Assembly: GCA_964195995.1 (NCBI GenBank)
Contig: CAXMQS010000080.1
Location: forward strand, 1-64,000
Length of the DNA stretch: 64,000 nt
Source of the DNA: CAXMQS01 sp964195995
Lineage (GTDB): Bacteria; Actinomycetota; Acidimicrobiia; Spongiisociales; JAOTWH01
Direction: 5' to 3'
Part shown: piece after piece, positions 32,981 through 42,756 of the stretch
Layout of the letters: every line of letters begins with the position of its first letter
Position numbering within the stretch: position 1 is the first letter of the stretch
The notes under the pieces: model-generated
Told to the model about the DNA's origin: nothing
What the model saw: the letters and a program-made list of their open reading frames with translations, nothing else
The model's database searches: none
Made by a program: the position numbers and the translations under genes

Positions 32981-35547
32981 GCGGGCTCGATGGTACCGGT
33001 ACCGGCAAATCCACCTTCGACAGCTTCTTCCGGCTCAGGCGGCAGCTGAGTTTCTGCCAGCGCCCGGCAAGCCATGGCCCGCTCCAGGTCGGCGATCGAC
33101 TCGATGGCGAGGCGCTTCAGGCGAGGGTCCGACGCCTTGGCCAGCACCCGCGTCCTCGCCAGGTTCTCGTCGTCGATGCGGTAGCCGGGATGTAGCCCGT
33201 AGTAGGCCTTCGCAGCCTCCCACTCCCAGTCCGTCATCACGTCTTCCACCCTCACGAAGAAGTCGCTGGCGTACGGCGCCAGCAGTTCAGCCTGGTCGGA
33301 CCAGGAAAAGCCGGTCATCGCAGCGCTCACCTTGGCGAGAGAGTCGTAGCCCTTGTTGTGGATCTTCTCCCAGGCCTCTTCCTTGGTTTCAGGGTCGGGG
33401 CGGGCGACCTCGGCACGAAGCGCGGCCCGCTCGCCGCGATCGGTCGGGTCACTCTCGAGCTCGGAGGCCACCCTGTCGGCGGCACCTTCGACGCCGAAGG
33501 CCGACCAGCGAAGAGCGACCGACCAGCGCATGTCCTGGTCGATCGCCATTCCTTCGACGCCGCCGTCGAAGAGCTCGGCGACCATCTTCAGATCATCGTG
33601 CGACGATGCCGTACCGGCGAGCGACCGCCCCCACAGCACCCGAAGATCGCCAGGTGGCGCCGCCTCCAGCGCCCGGCGACACATCGCGGCGAACGCAGAC
33701 ACTCTCTCCGCCTTGACGCGCTCGGGGACGAAGCGGCGGAGGGTGCCTCCCGACGTCAGCAACACCATCCTGATGATCTGGTCGCTGCTCTCGCTCACAA
33801 GATGCGACTCCATCATGTCCAGGTAGTCGAGTGAAGAGAGCTGTCGGTCTCGCACCATCTCCCACAACGACTGCCACAGCTGGTGGCGCAGCAATGGGTC
33901 GTCGATGCTGCGGAGTGACGTCCGCACGAAATCGAGCGATACCGGGTCGAGGGCAACCTTGGCGTAGGTCAGGTCGCCGTAGTTGGGAAACACCGCTGCC
34001 GGAATCGCTGCGCCGACTGCAGACGAGACCTGTTCCGCGGCACCGTCGATGGTCAGCGGCAGACCTCTGACCGAGAAGTTGCCGGCACTCTCTTCGATCA
34101 GCCCAACCTCGACCGTATGCGGGCGCAGCGTCGGATAGTCGTCAGGAGCGCGCTGATGGAGGGTCATCTTCGACAGCAGATCGCCTGAGGTCTCCCAGGT
34201 CGCCTCGAGCGTATTGACGTTGGCCGTCGACAGCCACAGCGACGCCCACTTCGCCAGGTCGCGGCCCGCCCCTTCCTGGAGCGCCCCGAGGAAGTCCGGC
34301 AGCGTCGTGTTGCCGAACTCGTAACGGCGGAAGTACGTCTGCAGACCCTTCGAGAAGGCCTCGAGCCCGATCGTGGCGACGAGCTGACGGAGTGTTGACG
34401 CTCCCTTGCCGTATGTGATCATGTCGAAGTTGAGGAACACCTCGTCGGTGGTCTCGACCTTGGCGACGATGGGATGGGTCGTCGGCTGCTGGTCGTCGCG
34501 GTACGCAGTCAGTTTGTTGCGAGTGTTGAAGTCCTGCCACGACTCCCCCCACTCGCCCGTGTCGTCGATGGCCAGGTAGGCGGCAAAGGTGGCGAACGAC
34601 TCGTTGAGCCACAGGTCGTTCCACCATTGCATCGTGACGAGATCGCCGAACCACATGTGGGCGAGCTCATGCAGAATGATCTCGGCGCGGCGAATCCTCT
34701 GATCTCGAGTCGGCGGGTCGCGGAAGATGAGCATGTCGGTATAGGTCACCGCCGCCACGTTCTCCATGCCACCCCAGTTGAACTCGGGCACGAACATCTG
34801 GTCGTACTTCGTGAACGGGTACTCGCGGCCGAAGAAACTGCCAAAGAAGTCCATTCCGCCCTTGGTGAGGTGGAAGATCTCATCGGCATCGATGAACTGC
34901 GCCATCGAATGGCGGGTGTACAGCGACATCGGAAGGCCGTTGTGCTCCCCTGCCACCTCATGCCACGGTCCGGCGATCACAGAGAACAGGTAGGTGCTGA
35001 AGCGCACCGTCTCCTCGAACGAGGTGATGGTCCTACCGTCGCTCGCCTCCTCCTCACCGACGATGCGACCAGCCGAGATGATCTTCCACTCGGCGGGCGC
35101 GGTGACGGTCAGGAGGTATGTGGCCTTGAGGTCGGGCTGATCAAAGCAGGGGAAGAGCCGATGGGCGCTGTATGGCTCGAACTGCGTGTAGAGATACTCG
35201 GCTCCATCGGTGGGGTCGACGAACTGGTGAAAGCCCTCGCCGGAGTGGTCGTAGGGCTTGCGGTAGCTGATCGTTATCTCGTTGGAGGCGGCGAGCAGGT
35301 CGGCCGGCAGGTCGATGCGAACACCGTCCCAAGCTGGCTCGTAAGGCGCCCCGTTGATGGTCATCGATTCGATGGCTCCCCCAAGGAACTCGAGGAAGGT
35401 CGCCTCGGATCCGGAGAACCGGATCGTGGCAACACCGGCGTAGTCCTTGGCACCAGCGATGAGATCGAGCTGGATCGTGTACGAAACTGCGGACACCTTG
35501 GCGGCGCGCGCCTCGGCTTCTGAGCGTGTGAGTACGTCTATTGGCAT
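32977..35547 (-). CDS. pepN: Aminopeptidase N (M1 family)
   Basis: About 856 residues. It removes N-terminal amino acids from peptides. The exopeptidase motif is FNWGGMENVAAVTYTD and the zinc site is HELAHMWFGDLVTMQWWNDLWLNESFA (His-Glu-x2-His and the distal Glu). A C-terminal ERAP1-like helical domain is present. ATG 35547 is preferred over the TTG at 35553, because a TAGGGT box ends exactly 6 nt before it. No signal peptide, so it is cytoplasmic. It is divergent from ppc. Confidence 0.95.
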   Translation of the reverse strand: MPIDVLTRSEAEARAAKVSAVSYTIQLDLIAGAKDYAGVATIRFSGSEATFLEFLGGAIESMTINGAPYEPAWDGVRIDLPADLLAASNEITISYRKPYDHSGEGFHQFVDPTDGAEYLYTQFEPYSAHRLFPCFDQPDLKATYLLTVTAPAEWKIISAGRIVGEEEASDGRTITSFEETVRFSTYLFSVIAGPWHEVAGEHNGLPMSLYTRHSMAQFIDADEIFHLTKGGMDFFGSFFGREYPFTKYDQMFVPEFNWGGMENVAAVTYTDMLIFRDPPTRDQRIRRAEIILHELAHMWFGDLVTMQWWNDLWLNESFATFAAYLAIDDTGEWGESWQDFNTRNKLTAYRDDQQPTTHPIVAKVETTDEVFLNFDMITYGKGASTLRQLVATIGLEAFSKGLQTYFRRYEFGNTTLPDFLGALQEGAGRDLAKWASLWLSTANVNTLEATWETSGDLLSKMTLHQRAPDDYPTLRPHTVEVGLIEESAGNFSVRGLPLTIDGAAEQVSSAVGAAIPAAVFPNYGDLTYAKVALDPVSLDFVRTSLRSIDDPLLRHQLWQSLWEMVRDRQLSSLDYLDMMESHLVSESSDQIIRMVLLTSGGTLRRFVPERVKAERVSAFAAMCRRALEAAPPGDLRVLWGRSLAGTASSHDDLKMVAELFDGGVEGMAIDQDMRWSVALRWSAFGVEGAADRVASELESDPTDRGERAALRAEVARPDPETKEEAWEKIHNKGYDSLAKVSAAMTGFSWSDQAELLAPYASDFFVRVEDVMTDWEWEAAKAYYGLHPGYRIDDENLARTRVLAKASDPRLKRLAIESIADLERAMACRALAETQLPPEPEEAVEGGFAGTGTIEPA

Positions 35548-35553
35548 AGCCAA

Positions 35554-35559
35554 ACCCTA
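35554..35559 (-). promoter_or_regulatory. -10 box of a leaderless promoter (pepN)
   Basis: TAGGGT, 6 nt before the ATG at 35547. Confidence 0.5.
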
Positions 35560-35570
35560 CCTCTCGGCAT

Positions 35571-35576
35571 TAGGGT
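35571..35576 (+). promoter_or_regulatory. -10 box of a leaderless promoter (ppc)
   Basis: TAGGGT, 6 nt before the ATG at 35583. It forms a divergent pair with the identical pepN box 12 bp away. Confidence 0.5.
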
Positions 35577-35582
35577 CGCCCC

Positions 35583-38231
35583 ATGACCCTGGAGCGCATC
35601 GACGCCGCGCTGCGCGCCGACATCCGCCACCTCGGCAACATTCTCGGCGAGACTCTTGTCCGCCAAGAAGGGCAAGAGCTTCTCGACCTCGTGGAAGAGG
35701 TCCGGGCGTCGACAAAGGCGACGCGGGCAGGAACGGCGGACGGCGCCGACCTCACGAAACGGCTCGCCAACCTCGATCTCGGAGTGGAGATCGCCCTGGT
35801 CCGAGCCTTTACGACCTACTTCTATCTGGCTAACACTGCCGAGCAGGTCCACCGGGTCGACAATCGTGCCGACCTCGCAGACACGGTCGATCGACTACTC
35901 GAAGCTGGGCTCGACGCCGAGCACCTCTCCAGCGTCGTCGAGCGGCTGGAGCTGCGTCCGGTCTTTACCGCCCACCCGACGGAAGCCGCGCGACGCTCCA
36001 TCCTCACCAAGATCGAGCTCATCGCCGAGCTCCTTGCAGAACGCAACGACCCGCGCAGCACCGACGGCGCCCAGCGTCGGCTAGACCGTCGTCTGACCGA
36101 GACCATCGAGCTCATCTGGCAGACGAATGAACTGCGACAGGGCAAGCCGACTCCCCTCGATGAGGCAAGATCGGCCATCTTCACTTTCGACTCCATCCAC
36201 CGCCAAGCGCTCGGCGATGTCACCGACGAGCTCGATACCCAGCTTGCAAGACTCGGCGTGGTGTTGGACGACGACGCCCGTCCGTTGCGCTTCGGCACCT
36301 GGGTCGGCGGCGATCGCGACGGCAACCCCAATGTGACTCCCGAGACAACGATGGCCGTGCTCGAGCTGCAGCACGAGCGGGGGCTCCGTGCTCTCATCAC
36401 CGCCGTTGAGGAACTCGCCGCCGAACTGTCCGTCTCAGAGACGGTGGTCGCCGCTACCCCTGAATTCATGGAGAACCTGGCTCAAGAGGGCAAGGCGATG
36501 CCAGAGGTCCTCGAGGAGTTCGGCATCCTCAGTGCCGGAGAGCCCTACCGGTTGAAGTTGGCCTTCATGCATCGCAGGCTCGGCAACACCGCCGCCCGCC
36601 TGAACGATGGAAGCACGGTCGGCTACAGCTCTCCAGATGAGGTCGTTGCCGATCTGTCCCGCATTCGTGACTCGCTGCGAGCCAACCACGGAGAACTCAC
36701 GGCCGATGGGCCAGTAAGGAGGCTGCTGCGGCGGGTTGCGGCCTTCGGCTTCGGCTTGGCGACGATGGACATCCGCGATCACTCCGACAGAGTCAACGCC
36801 GATCTAGAAGCGTTGCTAGGGCCGACACCGACCGACCAGCGGCTGGACGTCCTGGCGTCGCGATTGGCCAACCCGACCAGGCAGGGCGAGGCTCCAACTG
36901 GGCCGGTCCTCGACACACTGCGGGCGATCCGCAAGGCTCACGAGCGTTTCGGGCCTGGAGTCATCGAGAGCTTCATCGTCTCGGAAACCCGCGACGCCGC
37001 CGACATCCTCGGCGTTGCGGTCCTCGCAGCGGAGGCTGGCCTTGTCGGGCCCGATTCGGCCGCGCTGTCGTTCGTCCCCCTTTTCGAGACGACCGAGGAG
37101 GTGTCGCGGGCAGGCGAGATTCTCGACGAGCTGCTGTCCGTGCCCGAGTACAGGGAGCTAGTGCGCCTGCGGGGGAATCTTCAGGAGGTGATGCTCGGCT
37201 ACTCGGACTCGAACAAGCTCGCCGGCATCACCTCGAGCCAGTGGGGCCTGTACAAGGCGTCCCGAGAGCTGCGGGAGGCTGCGGCGCGCCACGGGGTTCG
37301 CCTGACGTTGTTCCACGGCCGCGGTGGCACCGTTGGGCGAGGAGGCGGACCAACGGCGCAGGCCATCATGGCTCAAGCATGGGGAACGGTCGATGGCTCC
37401 ATCAAGATCACCGAGCAGGGCGAGGTCATCTCGGACAAGTACGGGCTGCCGGCCCGGGCTCGAGACAACCTGGAGACCGCACTCGCAGCGACACTCGAGG
37501 CATCGCTGTTGCACCGCGAGTCTCGCCAAACCCCCAAGGTCCTCGAGCAGTGGTTCTCGGCCATGGACACCATCGCGGCCGAGTCTCACGCCGCCTACCG
37601 GCGACTCGTGGAACACCCCCAGCTCGTTGACTACTTCCTGACGTCGACGCCGGTTGAGGAGCTTGGCGGCCTCAACATCGGATCCCGGCCGGCGCGCCGC
37701 CCCGGCAGCGGAGCGGGGCTGGAAGGCCTGCGCGCCATCCCGTGGGTCTTCGGTTGGACGCAATCCCGCCAAGCCGTCCCTGGCTGGTTCGGCGTCGGAA
37801 GCGGCCTTGCCGCCGCTCGCCGTGACGGATTCGGTGAGATCATCTCGGACATGGCAGACAGATGGCTGTTCTTTCGGGCCTTCATCGGCAACGTTGAGAT
37901 GACGTTGGCCAAAGCCGACCTGACCATTGCCGGCCATTATGTGGATCGGCTGGTCGATCCAGCCAACCGAGAGCCATTCGACCTCATCAAGGCCGAATTC
38001 GAACTTGCCACGGCCGAGGTGTTGGCGACGACCGGAAGCGAGCACCTCCTCGACGGGCAACCGACGTTGCAGCACACGCTGGCGGTGCGCGATGCCTACC
38101 TCGATCCCATCAGTTACCTACAGGTGAACCTCTTGGAGAGGGTGCGCCGCGGCGATGACGACGAGAACCTGCGGCGGGCCCTGCTGTTGACCGTGAACGG
38201 CCTCGCCGCCGGCCTGCGCAACACGGGCTAG
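35583..38231 (+). CDS. ppc: Phosphoenolpyruvate carboxylase
   Basis: 882 residues, normal for bacterial PEPC. It fixes bicarbonate onto phosphoenolpyruvate to give oxaloacetate. The catalytic His segment is VFTAHPTEAARR (about residue 130). Next come FGTWVGGDRDGNPNVTPETT, the catalytic LGYSDSNKLAGITSSQWGLYKA (about 538) and the glycine-rich FHGRGGTVGRGGGPT (about 580). The C-terminus is LTVNGLAAGLRNTG. Divergent from pepN; its stop overlaps the gatB stop. Confidence 0.97.
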   Translation: MTLERIDAALRADIRHLGNILGETLVRQEGQELLDLVEEVRASTKATRAGTADGADLTKRLANLDLGVEIALVRAFTTYFYLANTAEQVHRVDNRADLADTVDRLLEAGLDAEHLSSVVERLELRPVFTAHPTEAARRSILTKIELIAELLAERNDPRSTDGAQRRLDRRLTETIELIWQTNELRQGKPTPLDEARSAIFTFDSIHRQALGDVTDELDTQLARLGVVLDDDARPLRFGTWVGGDRDGNPNVTPETTMAVLELQHERGLRALITAVEELAAELSVSETVVAATPEFMENLAQEGKAMPEVLEEFGILSAGEPYRLKLAFMHRRLGNTAARLNDGSTVGYSSPDEVVADLSRIRDSLRANHGELTADGPVRRLLRRVAAFGFGLATMDIRDHSDRVNADLEALLGPTPTDQRLDVLASRLANPTRQGEAPTGPVLDTLRAIRKAHERFGPGVIESFIVSETRDAADILGVAVLAAEAGLVGPDSAALSFVPLFETTEEVSRAGEILDELLSVPEYRELVRLRGNLQEVMLGYSDSNKLAGITSSQWGLYKASRELREAAARHGVRLTLFHGRGGTVGRGGGPTAQAIMAQAWGTVDGSIKITEQGEVISDKYGLPARARDNLETALAATLEASLLHRESRQTPKVLEQWFSAMDTIAAESHAAYRRLVEHPQLVDYFLTSTPVEELGGLNIGSRPARRPGSGAGLEGLRAIPWVFGWTQSRQAVPGWFGVGSGLAAARRDGFGEIISDMADRWLFFRAFIGNVEMTLAKADLTIAGHYVDRLVDPANREPFDLIKAEFELATAEVLATTGSEHLLDGQPTLQHTLAVRDAYLDPISYLQVNLLERVRRGDDDENLRRALLLTVNGLAAGLRNTG

Positions 38232-39673
38232 GACCCCGCCATCTCCGCGATCAGTTCGCTCACCCGCCGCGGGTTGGCCTTGCCGCCGGTCGCGGCCATG
38301 ACCTGGCCGACGAGGAAGCCGATCGGCTTGTTGTCTCCGCCTGCGATCTTGGCGGCAGCGTCGGCGTTGGCGGCCAGCACCGCGGCGACGGCCTCGCTCA
38401 ACGCTGTCTCATCGGTCACCTGCACGAGGTCGCGCCCTGCGGCCACCTCCCCCGGGGCTCCCTCCCCCTCGAGGACGCCGGCCAGTACGTCCTTGGCGGC
38501 CGTTGCCGACACAGTCCCATTGTCAACCATCGCCGCCAGCTCGGCGAGATGGGCCGGCGTGAGGGGGGTGTCGGCGACACCGACTTCCGTTCTCCGCTCA
38601 AACGCAACCACCTCGCCCGTCAGCCAGTTGGCGACTTGCTTGGCATCGGCGCCTGCGCTGACGGCGCCGTCGAACAAGGCCGCGAGGCCGGCATCCGCCG
38701 CCAGCTGGGAGGCGGCGCCGTCGTCCAGCCCGCTCTCCAGCAGTCGCGATCGTTTGGCCTGTGGCAGCTCGGGAAGGGAAGCCCGGATCGTCTCGCGCCA
38801 CTCTGCCGTGACCTCAAGCGGCACCAGGTCCGGCTCCGGGAAGTAGCGATAGTCGGAGGACTCCTCCTTGCTCCGCATGCTGTGGGTGCTGCCGTCTTCC
38901 TCGTTCCAGTGCCGTGTCTCCTGGATCACCCTGTCGCCGGCGTCGAGGACCTGGGCCTGGCGCTCGATCTCGTAGGACACGGCCCCCTCCAATGAGCGAA
39001 GCGAGTTCATGTTCTTGATCTCTGCTCGGGTGCCAAGAGGTTCCGTTCCCGCAGGGCGTAGCGAGATGTTGGCATCGAAGCGCATCGACCCCTCCTCCAA
39101 TTTGGCGTCCGAGACGCCGAGCGACCTGATGAGGCCCTGAAGCTCGATGGCGTAGGCCTTGGCCTCGGCTGCCGACCTGATGTCTGGCTCGGTCACCACT
39201 TCGACCAGCGGAACACCGGACCTGTTGAAGTCGAGCAGCGTGCCAGAGCCTGAGGCGATGCGGCCCCCCTCGCCGGTGTGGAGGCTCTTGCCGGTGTCCT
39301 CTTCCATGTGGACCCTGGTGATCCCGACCTCCGTCGTGACACCGTCGACGGTCACCACCAGGCGCCCGCCAACGCAGATGGGGATGTCGTACTGGCTGAT
39401 CTGGTAGTTCTTCGGAAGGTCGGGGTAGAAGTAGTTCTTGCGGTGGAAGATCGACCTCTCTTCGATGTTGCAGTCGAGCGCCAGGCCGATCTTCACGATC
39501 CACTCGATGGCCCGCTCGTTGGGAACCGGCAGGGCGCCCGGCAATCCAAGACACGTCGGGCACACCTTGGTGTTGGGTGCGGCGCCGAAATCGACTGCGC
39601 AGCCGCAGAACATCTTGGACCGCGTCGCCAGCTCGACATGGGTCTCAATGCCGATCACCGGTTCGTACTTCAC
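38228..39673 (-). CDS. gatB: Aspartyl/glutamyl-tRNA(Asn/Gln) amidotransferase subunit B
   Basis: 481 residues from the GTG at 39673, where KYEPVIGIETHVELATRSKMFCGC begins. It binds the tRNA and kinase site of the GatCAB complex that converts Glu-tRNA(Gln), and possibly Asp-tRNA(Asn), to the amide forms. Zinc-binding Cys pairs are in MFCGCAVDF and VCPTCLGLPG. Also seen are FHRKNYFYPDLPKNYQISQYD and the C-terminal YqeY-like tail domain ending GKANPRRVSELIAEMAG. The start overlaps the gatA stop by GTGA. Confidence 0.96.
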   Translation of the reverse strand: MKYEPVIGIETHVELATRSKMFCGCAVDFGAAPNTKVCPTCLGLPGALPVPNERAIEWIVKIGLALDCNIEERSIFHRKNYFYPDLPKNYQISQYDIPICVGGRLVVTVDGVTTEVGITRVHMEEDTGKSLHTGEGGRIASGSGTLLDFNRSGVPLVEVVTEPDIRSAAEAKAYAIELQGLIRSLGVSDAKLEEGSMRFDANISLRPAGTEPLGTRAEIKNMNSLRSLEGAVSYEIERQAQVLDAGDRVIQETRHWNEEDGSTHSMRSKEESSDYRYFPEPDLVPLEVTAEWRETIRASLPELPQAKRSRLLESGLDDGAASQLAADAGLAALFDGAVSAGADAKQVANWLTGEVVAFERRTEVGVADTPLTPAHLAELAAMVDNGTVSATAAKDVLAGVLEGEGAPGEVAAGRDLVQVTDETALSEAVAAVLAANADAAAKIAGGDNKPIGFLVGQVMAATGGKANPRRVSELIAEMAGS

Positions 39674-41148
39674 GGCAGCCTCACTTCGGAGGTAGCGAGC
39701 GGGGCTCGTGCGTCGAATTCGGAGAGGCGCTCGACCTCGGCCCCGAACCGGAACATCATCTCCTCGCCGAGGGCGGGGGCCATCACCTGGAAACCGATCG
39801 GCAGTCCCAGGTCGTCTAGCCCGATCGGTACCGACATCCCTGGGTCTCCGGAGAGATTCGACGGGATGGTGCACAGGTCCGAGAGGTACATCGCAAGCGG
39901 ATCGTCTGTGCGGTCACCAAGAGGGAACGCCGTCGTCGGGCTGGTCGGCGACACCAGGACATCCACGGACTGGTAGGCGGATCGGAACTCGTCGGTGATC
40001 AAGGTTCGCACCTTCTGCGCTTGGCCGTAGAAGGCGTCGTAGTAGCCGGCCGACAGCGCATACGTCCCCAGGAGGATGCGCCTTGTGACCTCGGGGCCGA
40101 AGCCGTCGGCCCGAGTCTTGCCCATCATCTCCTCTGTGGTCTCACCGTCGAGTCGCAGGCCGTAGCGGACTCCGTCGAAGCGGGCGAGATTGGCCGAGCA
40201 CTCGGCGGGGGCGATGAGGTAGTAGGCGGACAGTGCCTCGGTGCAGGCAGGCAACGACACCTCGGAGATCTCGGCTCCCGCCGCCGCCAGCAGATCCACC
40301 ATCGCCCGAAAGGCGTCGGCCACGCCCGGGTCGATGCCCTCGCCGGAGAGCTCAGTGACGATGCCCACCCGCAAACCCTTGACACCCCGGTTGAGGCCGC
40401 CGCCGAAGTTCGGCAGCTCGCCGCGGTAGCTGGTGGCGTCGAGAGGGTCCCAGCCGGCAACTCCCTCGAGCAGCGCCACCGAGTCTCCGACCGAACGGGC
40501 CACGGGACCGATCTGGTCGAGAGAGGACGCGAAAGCGATCAGTCCATATCTGCTGACAAGCCCATAGGTCGGCTTGACTCCCACGACGCCGCACAGCGCT
40601 GCAGGCTGGCGGATGGAGCCGCCGGTGTCGGAACCGAATCCTCCGAGAGCGCCTCCAGCGGCGACGGTCGCAGTGGTCCCCCCGGACGACCCGCCGGGTA
40701 CCCGTTCCGTATCCCACGGATTCCGGGTGGCTCCGAACGCTGAGTTCTCGGTCGAAGAGCCCATGGCGAATTCGTCCAGGTTGGTCTTGCCGACGATGAC
40801 GGCGCCGGCCTCTCGCAAGCGGCTAACTGCTGTGCCGTCGTATGGGGGGATGTAACCCGCCAGGATGCGCGAGGAGCAGGTGGTCTCGAGGCCCCTCGTC
40901 ACCATGTTGTCCTTGAGCGCCACCGGTATGCCGGTCAATGGCCCTGCGGTCCCCTCGGATATGGCCTTGTCGGCAGACTGCGCGGCCGCGACCGCGCCTT
41001 CCCGGTCAACGCTGAGATAGCTATGCAGGTGTGGCTCGATGGCCCCAACACGCTTCAAGACGGCGTCCAGCAGCTCCGTGGCCGAGAGATCCTTGGCGGC
41101 CAGCGCCACCGCGGCCTCGACGACACCGAGATCGGCCGGGTCGCTCAA
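39670..41148 (-). CDS. gatA: Glutamyl-tRNA(Gln) amidotransferase subunit A
   Basis: 492 residues, amidase-signature family. It releases ammonia from glutamine for the GatB site. The catalytic triad is Lys in GIPVALKDNM (about residue 75), Ser in DTGGSIRQPAALCG and the cis-Ser/nucleophile segment within GGSSGGTTATVAAGGALGGFGSDTGG. The TTG start at 41148 overlaps the gatC stop (TTGA). Confidence 0.97.
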   Translation of the reverse strand: MSDPADLGVVEAAVALAAKDLSATELLDAVLKRVGAIEPHLHSYLSVDREGAVAAAQSADKAISEGTAGPLTGIPVALKDNMVTRGLETTCSSRILAGYIPPYDGTAVSRLREAGAVIVGKTNLDEFAMGSSTENSAFGATRNPWDTERVPGGSSGGTTATVAAGGALGGFGSDTGGSIRQPAALCGVVGVKPTYGLVSRYGLIAFASSLDQIGPVARSVGDSVALLEGVAGWDPLDATSYRGELPNFGGGLNRGVKGLRVGIVTELSGEGIDPGVADAFRAMVDLLAAAGAEISEVSLPACTEALSAYYLIAPAECSANLARFDGVRYGLRLDGETTEEMMGKTRADGFGPEVTRRILLGTYALSAGYYDAFYGQAQKVRTLITDEFRSAYQSVDVLVSPTSPTTAFPLGDRTDDPLAMYLSDLCTIPSNLSGDPGMSVPIGLDDLGLPIGFQVMAPALGEEMMFRFGAEVERLSEFDARAPLATSEVRLP

Positions 41149-41438
41149 TTCTCACCCTCGAGGATGGCAGGAACGGCGAAGTAGCCATCGATGGCCTCTG
41201 GAGCCTGGCTCATGACCTCATCGTGATCGAGACTCGCCGTCACCTCGTCCGCCCGAAAGGCGTTGGTCGACGGGAGCGGGTGCGAAGTTGGAGCGACGCC
41301 TTCGGTATCAAGCGACTGCACGCGCCCGGCATGCTCGAGGATGACCTCGAGTTGGGCGCCGTAAGCCTCCAGCTCCTCTGGAGTCAGCTGCAGCCGGGCG
41401 AGGCGAGCGACTTTGGCGATATCTATTTCAACGGGCAT
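41145..41438 (-). CDS. gatC: Glutamyl-tRNA(Gln) amidotransferase subunit C
   Basis: 97 residues. The N-terminal helix IDIAKVARLARLQLTPEELEAYGAQLEVILEHAGRVQSLDTEGVAPTSHPLP is the GatC signature; it wraps around the GatA-GatB interface. First gene of gatC-gatA-gatB. The start is set by the TAGCAT box 7 nt upstream; a longer open frame upstream is antisense to the lipoprotein gene. Confidence 0.95.
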   Translation of the reverse strand: MPVEIDIAKVARLARLQLTPEELEAYGAQLEVILEHAGRVQSLDTEGVAPTSHPLPSTNAFRADEVTASLDHDEVMSQAPEAIDGYFAVPAILEGEN

Positions 41439-41445
41439 GTGGGCG

Positions 41446-41451
41446 ATGCTA
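41446..41451 (-). promoter_or_regulatory. -10 box of a leaderless promoter (gatCAB)
   Basis: TAGCAT on the minus strand, 7 nt before the ATG at 41438. Confidence 0.5.
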
Positions 41452-41477
41452 CCGAAGGGGTAATGCGAGGGCCGTCG

Positions 41478-41483
41478 TACCCT
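41478..41483 (+). promoter_or_regulatory. -10 box of a leaderless promoter (lipoprotein 1)
   Basis: TACCCT, 6 nt before the GTG at 41490. The in-frame ATG at 41463 lies upstream of the box. Confidence 0.45.
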
Positions 41484-41489
41484 CGCGCC

Positions 41490-42059
41490 GTGGGCCACCG
41501 CTTCGCATTGGTTGTGCTTGTCGTCGTCCTCGCAGCGTGCGGCGGCGACAACGATCAAGGCATCGCGTCCGTCGACGGGACTCCAACTACCACCGCCTCT
41601 TCCGCAGAGCCCGACGCCGAAGCCGCGTTGCTCGAATTCACGCAGTGTCTTCGGGACCGAGGTCTCGATATCGACGATCCCCAGCCAGACGCCGACGGCA
41701 ATCTGGTTTTCACACCGCAGAACGTCGATATCGACAAGCTGCTGGCAGCTCGCGATGATTGCTCCGAGTACCTGTCCGGAGTGACCCTTGAGGCCTTCGG
41801 CTTCGATCGCACCGGCCTCGAAGACGATCTCTTCGAGTACGCGGTCTGCATGAGGGCGAACGGCTTCGACATGCCGGACCCCGACCTCGACAACACGCTG
41901 CGCCGCCTTCTGGGCCAGGGCGACCAGAACGCCGAGGGCTTCGCCGGCATAGGACCGTTCGGTGACATCGACATCGAGGACCCTCAGTTCATCAGTGCCG
42001 ATGCCGTTTGCCGACCGGACATATTCGCTGACTTCGAACCTCCCCAAGATTCACCCTGA
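41490..42059 (+). CDS. Lipoprotein, first of two paralogues ahead of an ABC exporter
   Basis: 189 residues from the GTG at 41490 (ATG 41463 is also in frame). The signal peptide FALVVLVVVLAAC places the lipobox Cys at residue 17. The mature part shares with the next gene the blocks LEFTQCLRDxGLD, DADGNL, SGVTLEAFGFDRTGLEDDLFEYAVCMRANGFDMPDPD, and DIDxxDPxF followed by Cys. Four cysteines besides the lipid Cys occur at matching positions in both, suggesting conserved disulfides. Function unknown; placement suggests an exporter-associated surface protein. Confidence 0.75.
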   Translation: MGHRFALVVLVVVLAACGGDNDQGIASVDGTPTTTASSAEPDAEAALLEFTQCLRDRGLDIDDPQPDADGNLVFTPQNVDIDKLLAARDDCSEYLSGVTLEAFGFDRTGLEDDLFEYAVCMRANGFDMPDPDLDNTLRRLLGQGDQNAEGFAGIGPFGDIDIEDPQFISADAVCRPDIFADFEPPQDSP

Positions 42060-42117
42060 CCTCACAGTTCGCTAACAAACGGCGACAATGCTGATGGCCA
42101 GCCCTCAGGAGAACTAC

Positions 42118-42756
42118 ATGAAACGACTAGTCATTGCCGGCGTGGCACTTGCCCTCATCGCAGCCGCTTGCGGCGGCGGGAGCCAGAGCGACGGCGTGGC
42201 GTCGCTCGAGGATGACGTCACCGCGCCGCTGGCCGCCGGCGGCGACAGCTCGACCGACGGTTCGGTGGCGACGACCGAGGTGGACGCCGAGCTCGCCATG
42301 CTGGAGTTCACCCAATGCCTACGAGACCAGGGCCTCGACGTTTCCGATCCCGAGGTCGATGCCGATGGCAATCTCCAGTTCGGTGGCCGACCAGGAGGCG
42401 GCGGCGGTGAAGACCCCGATTTCGATCGCGAGGCGTTCCGGGAGGCTCGCACGGCCTGCGCCCACATTCTCCAAGGCGTCAGCCTCGAATTCCGTGAGTT
42501 CGACCGCACCGACATCGAGGACACTCTCGTTGAGTTCGCCTCCTGCATGAGAACCAACGGGTACGACATGCCCGACCCCGACTTCTCAGGCGAACCTGGC
42601 AGCGGTGGCGGTGGCGGTCCCTTCGCCGACATCGATCGAGATGACCCGGCGTTCGTTACAGCCAGCGAGGCGTGCCAAGACGTTCTCACCTCAGCGTTCG
42701 GCGAAAACGGCCCGGGGGCCGGCAGAGGGCCAGGCGGAGGCGGCGGCGACTCATGA
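42118..42756 (+). CDS. Lipoprotein, second paralogue, coupled to the exporter
   Basis: 212 residues. The signal peptide MKRLVIAGVALALIAAAC has its lipobox Cys at residue 18. It has the same four-Cys core as the gene at 41490 (LEFTQCLRDQGLD; FASCMRTNGYDMPDPD) plus Gly-rich insertions (GGRPGGGGGED; a C-terminal PGAGRGPGGGGGDS). CAGGAG lies upstream of the ATG. Its stop overlaps the adaptor start by ATGA, so it is part of the exporter operon. Confidence 0.78.
   Translation: MKRLVIAGVALALIAAACGGGSQSDGVASLEDDVTAPLAAGGDSSTDGSVATTEVDAELAMLEFTQCLRDQGLDVSDPEVDADGNLQFGGRPGGGGGEDPDFDREAFREARTACAHILQGVSLEFREFDRTDIEDTLVEFASCMRTNGYDMPDPDFSGEPGSGGGGGPFADIDRDDPAFVTASEACQDVLTSAFGENGPGAGRGPGGGGGDS

Noticed and set aside
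34474..35523. Plus-strand open frame over pepN (349 codons)
   Set aside because: Antisense to the clear M1 aminopeptidase frame; no domain.
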